Positions 5,160 to 8,598 of a stretch of DNA of 8,598 bases are shown in pieces. How positions within the stretch are numbered: position 1 is the stretch's first letter; each line of letters begins with the position of its first letter. The position numbers and the translations under genes are program-made. The notes beneath the pieces were generated by a model, which was not told where the DNA came from, searched no databases, and saw nothing but the letters and a program-made list of their open reading frames with translations. Location: NCBI GenBank assembly GCA_028691575.1, contig JAQUYY010000069.1:1-8598 (forward strand). Direction: 5' to 3'. Origin of the DNA: Candidatus Gastranaerophilales bacterium. Its GTDB lineage: Bacteria; Cyanobacteriota; Vampirovibrionia; Gastranaerophilales; JAQUYY01.

Positions 5160-7274
5160 TTATGTTACTGATTTATTTAAATCAACTCTAACAACCCCAA
5201 CTGATTTTGCATTGATATTTTGGGATATTTCATTATAAGACATTACGCTTATTTGTGGGAATGTCCTCTCTATTAATTTTCTAAAAGCAATTCTAATAGG
5301 AGAACTGCACAAAATTACGGGTTGTTGACCAATTGTTGTTAATACTTTCTCAATTTCGGAATTTAAATTATCAATCATTCTTCTTGTGAATATAGGATCT
5401 AAAGTTAAATTTTGTCTATCCTGGCTTATTCCGGAAGCTATTGCGTTTTCAATCTCAGGAGATAGTGTAATAGCAAGTAATTCGCCGGAATCGGTTAAAT
5501 TTTGCTTGCAAATGCTTCTTGCCAAAGACATTCTGCATTGTTCCGTAAGAAAATCAGAGTTTTTATTAGATTTGCTGTATGTACTGATTGTTTCTAAAAT
5601 AGTTTGAAGATCACGAACAGGAACTTTTTCTCTTAATAAATTTTGAAGAACAATTTGAATTTCTGAAGTGCTTACATCTTTTAGAGTATCGTCAATAAGA
5701 GCTTCTGATGTTTTCTTTAAATTATCCAACAATTGATTTACATCATCTCTTGATAAAATTGATGCAGCATTTTTCTTGATGATTTCGGTTAAATGAGTTG
5801 ATACAACAGCAGATGGGCTTACTACCGTATATCCGTTGCTTTCCGCAAATTCCCTGTTTCTTTCTTCTATCCATATTGCAGGCAAGCCAAAAGCAGGTTC
5901 AACTGCACTTAAACCATCGATTTTGACTCCTGCACTCATGCCGGAATCCATTGCTAAAAATTTATCCGGATAAACTTCTCCTGATTCTACAGGAATCCCT
6001 TTTAATTTTATTTGATAGGTATTGGGAGATAGCTGTAAATTATCTCTAACTCTTATTGAAGGCAGTACAATGCCAAAATCAAGAGCAGTTTGTTTTCTTA
6101 TTTGAGCGATTCTTTCTAATAAATCTCCGCCCTGTTCAATATCAAGTAATGGTACAAGCCTATAGCCTATTTCTATTTCCATCGGCTCTACCGTTAAAAG
6201 CTCCATTACACTTTCTCTTGAGGCTAAAGGTTTAACTCCTCCTCCTTCTGCTTTTCCTTGTTTGGCATCAAAAGAAGCTTGTTTTACCTGTGCTTCTTCA
6301 TCTTTTTTCTTATTAAGACCTTTGTATCTGGAATAACCGCAAAAACCAAGGCTAAACCCGATTAACCAAAAAGGAATCGTAGGAAGTCCGGGTACTATAC
6401 CAAAAACAATCAGTAAACCTGATACAATAAATAATACCTTAGGGTCTCCAAACATTTCTTCTTGAATATCCTGGCTTAATGACTTATCCTGACCACTTGC
6501 TCTGCTTACAATTAAACCTGTTGAAGTAGAAATTATCAATGCCGGTAATTGAGATACAAGTCCGTCTCCAACGGTTAAAATTGTAAACGTAGTTGCCGCA
6601 GTTGCAAAATCCATTCCTTGCTGAGCCATACCAATAATTAAACCGCCAATAATATTAACTATCGTAATTATAATCCCCGCAGTTGCATCACCTTTTACGA
6701 ATTTGCTAGCACCATCCATAGTTCCGTAAAAATCAGCTTCTCTTTCAATTTTTCTTCGACGGGCTTTTGCTTCTTCTTCATTTATTAACCCCGAATTCAT
6801 ATCGGCATCAATACTTAACTGTTTTCCCGGCATACTGTCCAATGTAAACCTTGCTGCAACTTCTGCAACCCTTCCTGCACCGTTTGTAATTACCATAAAG
6901 TTAATAATTACGAGAATTGCAAATATGACAGCACCTACAACATAGTTTCCACCAATTACAAACTGCCCGAATGAATCAATAACTTCACCGGCGTCCCCGT
7001 ATAATAGGATTAATCTTGTAGAGCTAACGTTTAATCCCAGCCTAAATAAGGTTGCAACAAGCAATATTGTTGGAAATGATGAATATTGCAAAGGTTCAGA
7101 CGTATATAGACAAACTAACATAATAATAAGTGATAAAGAAATATTTACGGTTAACAAAATATCCAAAACAACCGAAGGAAGTGGAATAATCATCATTGTA
7201 ACGATTACTACCAATCCTACTGCCAGTAAAATGTCATTATCTCTTAATAATTCAGCTAATTTTTTTAAATTCAT
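5160..7274 (-). CDS. flhA: Flagellar type III export gate protein FlhA
   Basis: 704 residues, close to the usual length of about 690. FlhA forms the nonameric export gate in the inner membrane at the flagellar base and uses the proton gradient to export rod, hook and filament subunits. The N-terminal half (about 15-315) has about eight hydrophobic segments. The family signature is clear at residues 135-158 (RVAEVAARF, LDSMPGKQ, SIDAD), including the conserved acidic residues of the IDAD stretch in the cytoplasmic loop. A charged linker (about 319-350) leads to the cytoplasmic docking domain (about 352-704), which recognises chaperone-substrate complexes; YRLVPLLD and the SPSAVVSTHLTE stretch (486-497) are typical. 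The start ATG overlaps the flhB stop as ATGA, indicating translational coupling. No truncation or missing key motif is seen. Confidence 0.98.
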   Translation of the reverse strand: MNLKKLAELLRDNDILLAVGLVVIVTMMIIPLPSVVLDILLTVNISLSLIIMLVCLYTSEPLQYSSFPTILLVATLFRLGLNVSSTRLILLYGDAGEVIDSFGQFVIGGNYVVGAVIFAILVIINFMVITNGAGRVAEVAARFTLDSMPGKQLSIDADMNSGLINEEEAKARRRKIEREADFYGTMDGASKFVKGDATAGIIITIVNIIGGLIIGMAQQGMDFATAATTFTILTVGDGLVSQLPALIISTSTGLIVSRASGQDKSLSQDIQEEMFGDPKVLFIVSGLLIVFGIVPGLPTIPFWLIGFSLGFCGYSRYKGLNKKKDEEAQVKQASFDAKQGKAEGGGVKPLASRESVMELLTVEPMEIEIGYRLVPLLDIEQGGDLLERIAQIRKQTALDFGIVLPSIRVRDNLQLSPNTYQIKLKGIPVESGEVYPDKFLAMDSGMSAGVKIDGLSAVEPAFGLPAIWIEERNREFAESNGYTVVSPSAVVSTHLTEIIKKNAASILSRDDVNQLLDNLKKTSEALIDDTLKDVSTSEIQIVLQNLLREKVPVRDLQTILETISTYSKSNKNSDFLTEQCRMSLARSICKQNLTDSGELLAITLSPEIENAIASGISQDRQNLTLDPIFTRRMIDNLNSEIEKVLTTIGQQPVILCSSPIRIAFRKLIERTFPQISVMSYNEISQNINAKSVGVVRVDLNKSVT

Positions 7275-8353
7275 CGTATCGGTCTTCTATTTTTGTTTGT
7301 TTGATATACATAAGCTAATACTTCAGCCACTGCTACATATAATTCAGCAGGTATAAATCCTTCTAATGGTACTATTTTATATAGGGTTCTGGCAAGTGGT
7401 TTATTTTCAACAATGGGAATATTGTTAAATTCTGCAATTTCCTTAATCTTGTGAGCAATAAAATCAACACCTTTTGCAACTACTTGAGGGGCAACAGCTT
7501 TATCTTGATCATACTTTAGGGCAACAGCATAATGTGTAGGATTTGTTACAACAACGTCTGCTTTAGGAACAGCACTCATCATACGCTGTTGAGCATATTG
7601 AAATTGAATAGATCTGATTTTACTCTTTATTTTCGGATCCCCATCCGAATTTTTCCTTTCGTCTTTTACTTCTTCCTTAGACATTTTTATAGATTTATTA
7701 AATTCATAATCCTGATACTTTTTATCCAAAATTCCTATCACTAACATAACAAGGCAAACATTTATAACTATATCTTTTAAAATGTCTGAAATAGTAACAA
7801 AAGAAAGCTGAATATCTGCTCCTAAAAGTGCAAAAATTTCATCTTTTCTTGAATTAACAACATTAAAAACAAACAAACTGACGATTATCATTTTAATAAA
7901 AGATTTTACCAACTCTACAATTTTTTTAACACTAAAAATATTAAAAGCGTTTTTAGCATTTTCAACCATTTTTTGAGGACCTAATTTAGTAAAATCAGGT
8001 TTTATTTTTTCCAGACTAAATACATGCCCTACCTGATATCTAACAATAATAATTCCCACTGTCATTAAAATCAGCAAAAACGGCAAAACTATTTCAGATA
8101 AAAGCTTAAGATACGGCATTAAAATACTAACAAAATTTTGCGGATCTATTTGAGAAGGATCTAAATGAGAAAACGTATAAGTTGAAATAAAAGTTAACCT
8201 GTCCATAATAAAAGGCATAAAAATAAACAACAAGCTAAACCCTACGGAAAGCATAATGGCAGCATCAAGATCCTGGCTTTTGCCATATTGACCTTTTTTC
8301 TGGGCTTCGCTTTTTCGTTTACCCGTCGCCTCTTCTGTACGTTCTCCTGCCAT
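7271..8353 (-). CDS. flhB: Flagellar export substrate-specificity switch protein FlhB
   Basis: 360 residues, the usual length. FlhB sits beside FlhA in the export gate and switches secretion from rod/hook to filament substrates after cleaving itself. The N-terminus has the family hallmark GERTEEATGKRKSEAQKKGQ. Four hydrophobic segments follow (about 30-52, 75-104, 150-168, 188-209). The cytoplasmic domain starts with the KMSKEEVKDE linker (223-232) and DGDP (237-240), and contains the autocleavage motif NPTH (271-274), with cleavage expected between N271 and P272. The motif is intact, so the protein should be a true switch. The ATG at 8353 has AAAGGG (8364-8359) 5 nt upstream, which overlaps the fliR stop codon. 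The 3' end overlaps flhA by 4 nt. Confidence 0.98.
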   Translation of the reverse strand: MAGERTEEATGKRKSEAQKKGQYGKSQDLDAAIMLSVGFSLLFIFMPFIMDRLTFISTYTFSHLDPSQIDPQNFVSILMPYLKLLSEIVLPFLLILMTVGIIIVRYQVGHVFSLEKIKPDFTKLGPQKMVENAKNAFNIFSVKKIVELVKSFIKMIIVSLFVFNVVNSRKDEIFALLGADIQLSFVTISDILKDIVINVCLVMLVIGILDKKYQDYEFNKSIKMSKEEVKDERKNSDGDPKIKSKIRSIQFQYAQQRMMSAVPKADVVVTNPTHYAVALKYDQDKAVAPQVVAKGVDFIAHKIKEIAEFNNIPIVENKPLARTLYKIVPLEGFIPAELYVAVAEVLAYVYQTNKNRRPIR

Positions 8354-8362
8354 AATTTCCCT

Positions 8363-8598
8363 TTATATAAATATACCTGTTGCTTGATTAAGCATATTCC
8401 TGATTAAATTTGTCATATAAATTGCTGTCGATGATATGAAAAATACCATTAAAAAAAGTCCTAAATAAATTTTTACCGGAAGTGCAACCATAAATATATT
8501 CATTTGTGGCATCATTTTTGCAATAAAACCTAATGAAACATCACAAATCAGCAATATACCGTAAATCGGAATAACTACACTAAAAGCAATTCTGAACA
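8363..8598 (-). CDS. fliR: Flagellar export protein FliR, C-terminal part only
   Basis: The open frame runs from the right edge without a start, so the N-terminal two thirds lie outside the window; 77 residues are visible. FliR is one of the membrane subunits (with FliP and FliQ) of the flagellar export channel core. The visible piece carries the family's C-terminal pattern: a hydrophobic segment (FSVVIPIYGILLICD), then SLGFIAKMMPQMNIF, with the characteristic PQMN[IV]F motif, then a last membrane helix (about LPVKIYLGLFLMVFFISS). It lies 9 nt before flhB in the conserved fliR-flhB-flhA order, which supports the call. An in-frame TTG at 8554 is an internal leucine codon, not a start. Confidence 0.93.
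   Translation of the reverse strand, partial: FRIAFSVVIPIYGILLICDVSLGFIAKMMPQMNIFMVALPVKIYLGLFLMVFFISSTAIYMTNLIRNMLNQATGIFI

Noticed and set aside
5132..5160. Sigma28-like promoter (TAAA, 14 nt, GGTGATAA) in front of the pilZ-like gene
   Set aside because: The -10-like part is the GGTGAT ribosome-binding site of that gene. The start site would fall almost on the ATG, and the spacing and two bases deviate from consensus.
5386..5607. Plus-strand open frame opposite flhA
   Set aside because: It lies wholly antisense within a well-conserved flhA segment and its translation shows no family features; it is a frame shadow.
7532..7744. Plus-strand open frame opposite flhB
   Set aside because: It is antisense to the conserved FlhB cytoplasmic domain, including the NPTH region, and its translation is featureless.

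Overview
The window is strongly AT-rich (roughly one third G+C by eye) and almost fully coding. Every supported gene lies on the minus strand, so transcription runs from high to low coordinates. The protein sequences, low G+C content and flagellar type III export genes suggest a flagellated, low-GC bacterium. A Vampirovibrionia/Melainabacteria-type (Gastranaerophilales-like) or clostridial lineage would fit, but I cannot decide the taxon without a search.

Layout in transcription order: the 3' end of fliR (entering at the right edge), flhB, flhA, a YcgR/PilZ-type c-di-GMP receptor, a small two-helix membrane protein of unknown function, a membrane histidine kinase, a response regulator with an HD-GYP output domain, and a MinD/CobQ-like P-loop NTPase. 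Junctions are very tight: 9 nt, an ATGA overlap, 28 nt, an ATAG overlap, a 14-20 nt overlap, 6 nt and a TAATG overlap. This looks like one polycistronic unit. A gap of about 205 nt follows, holding a weak terminator-like hairpin and candidate promoters. Then comes the 5' part of a uridine-kinase-like gene that runs off the left edge.

The genes fit together as a flagellar export-gate module (FliR, FlhB, FlhA) coupled to a c-di-GMP signalling cassette. The kinase would sense an unknown external cue and phosphorylate the receiver/HD-GYP protein. That protein would hydrolyse (or perhaps only bind) c-di-GMP, and the PilZ protein would read the level and act on the motor. The coupling is inference from order and domains.

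The observations most worth a second look are: (1) the small membrane protein appears to start at an AUA codon with an excellent Shine-Dalgarno sequence, overlapping the pilZ stop as ATAG; (2) the HD-GYP domain lacks two residues expected to bind the third metal and the HDxGK lysine; (3) a P-loop NTPase ends the operon, in a context where FlhF/FlhG often occur, but it is not FlhG. I saw no mobile element, CRISPR array, rRNA or tRNA.
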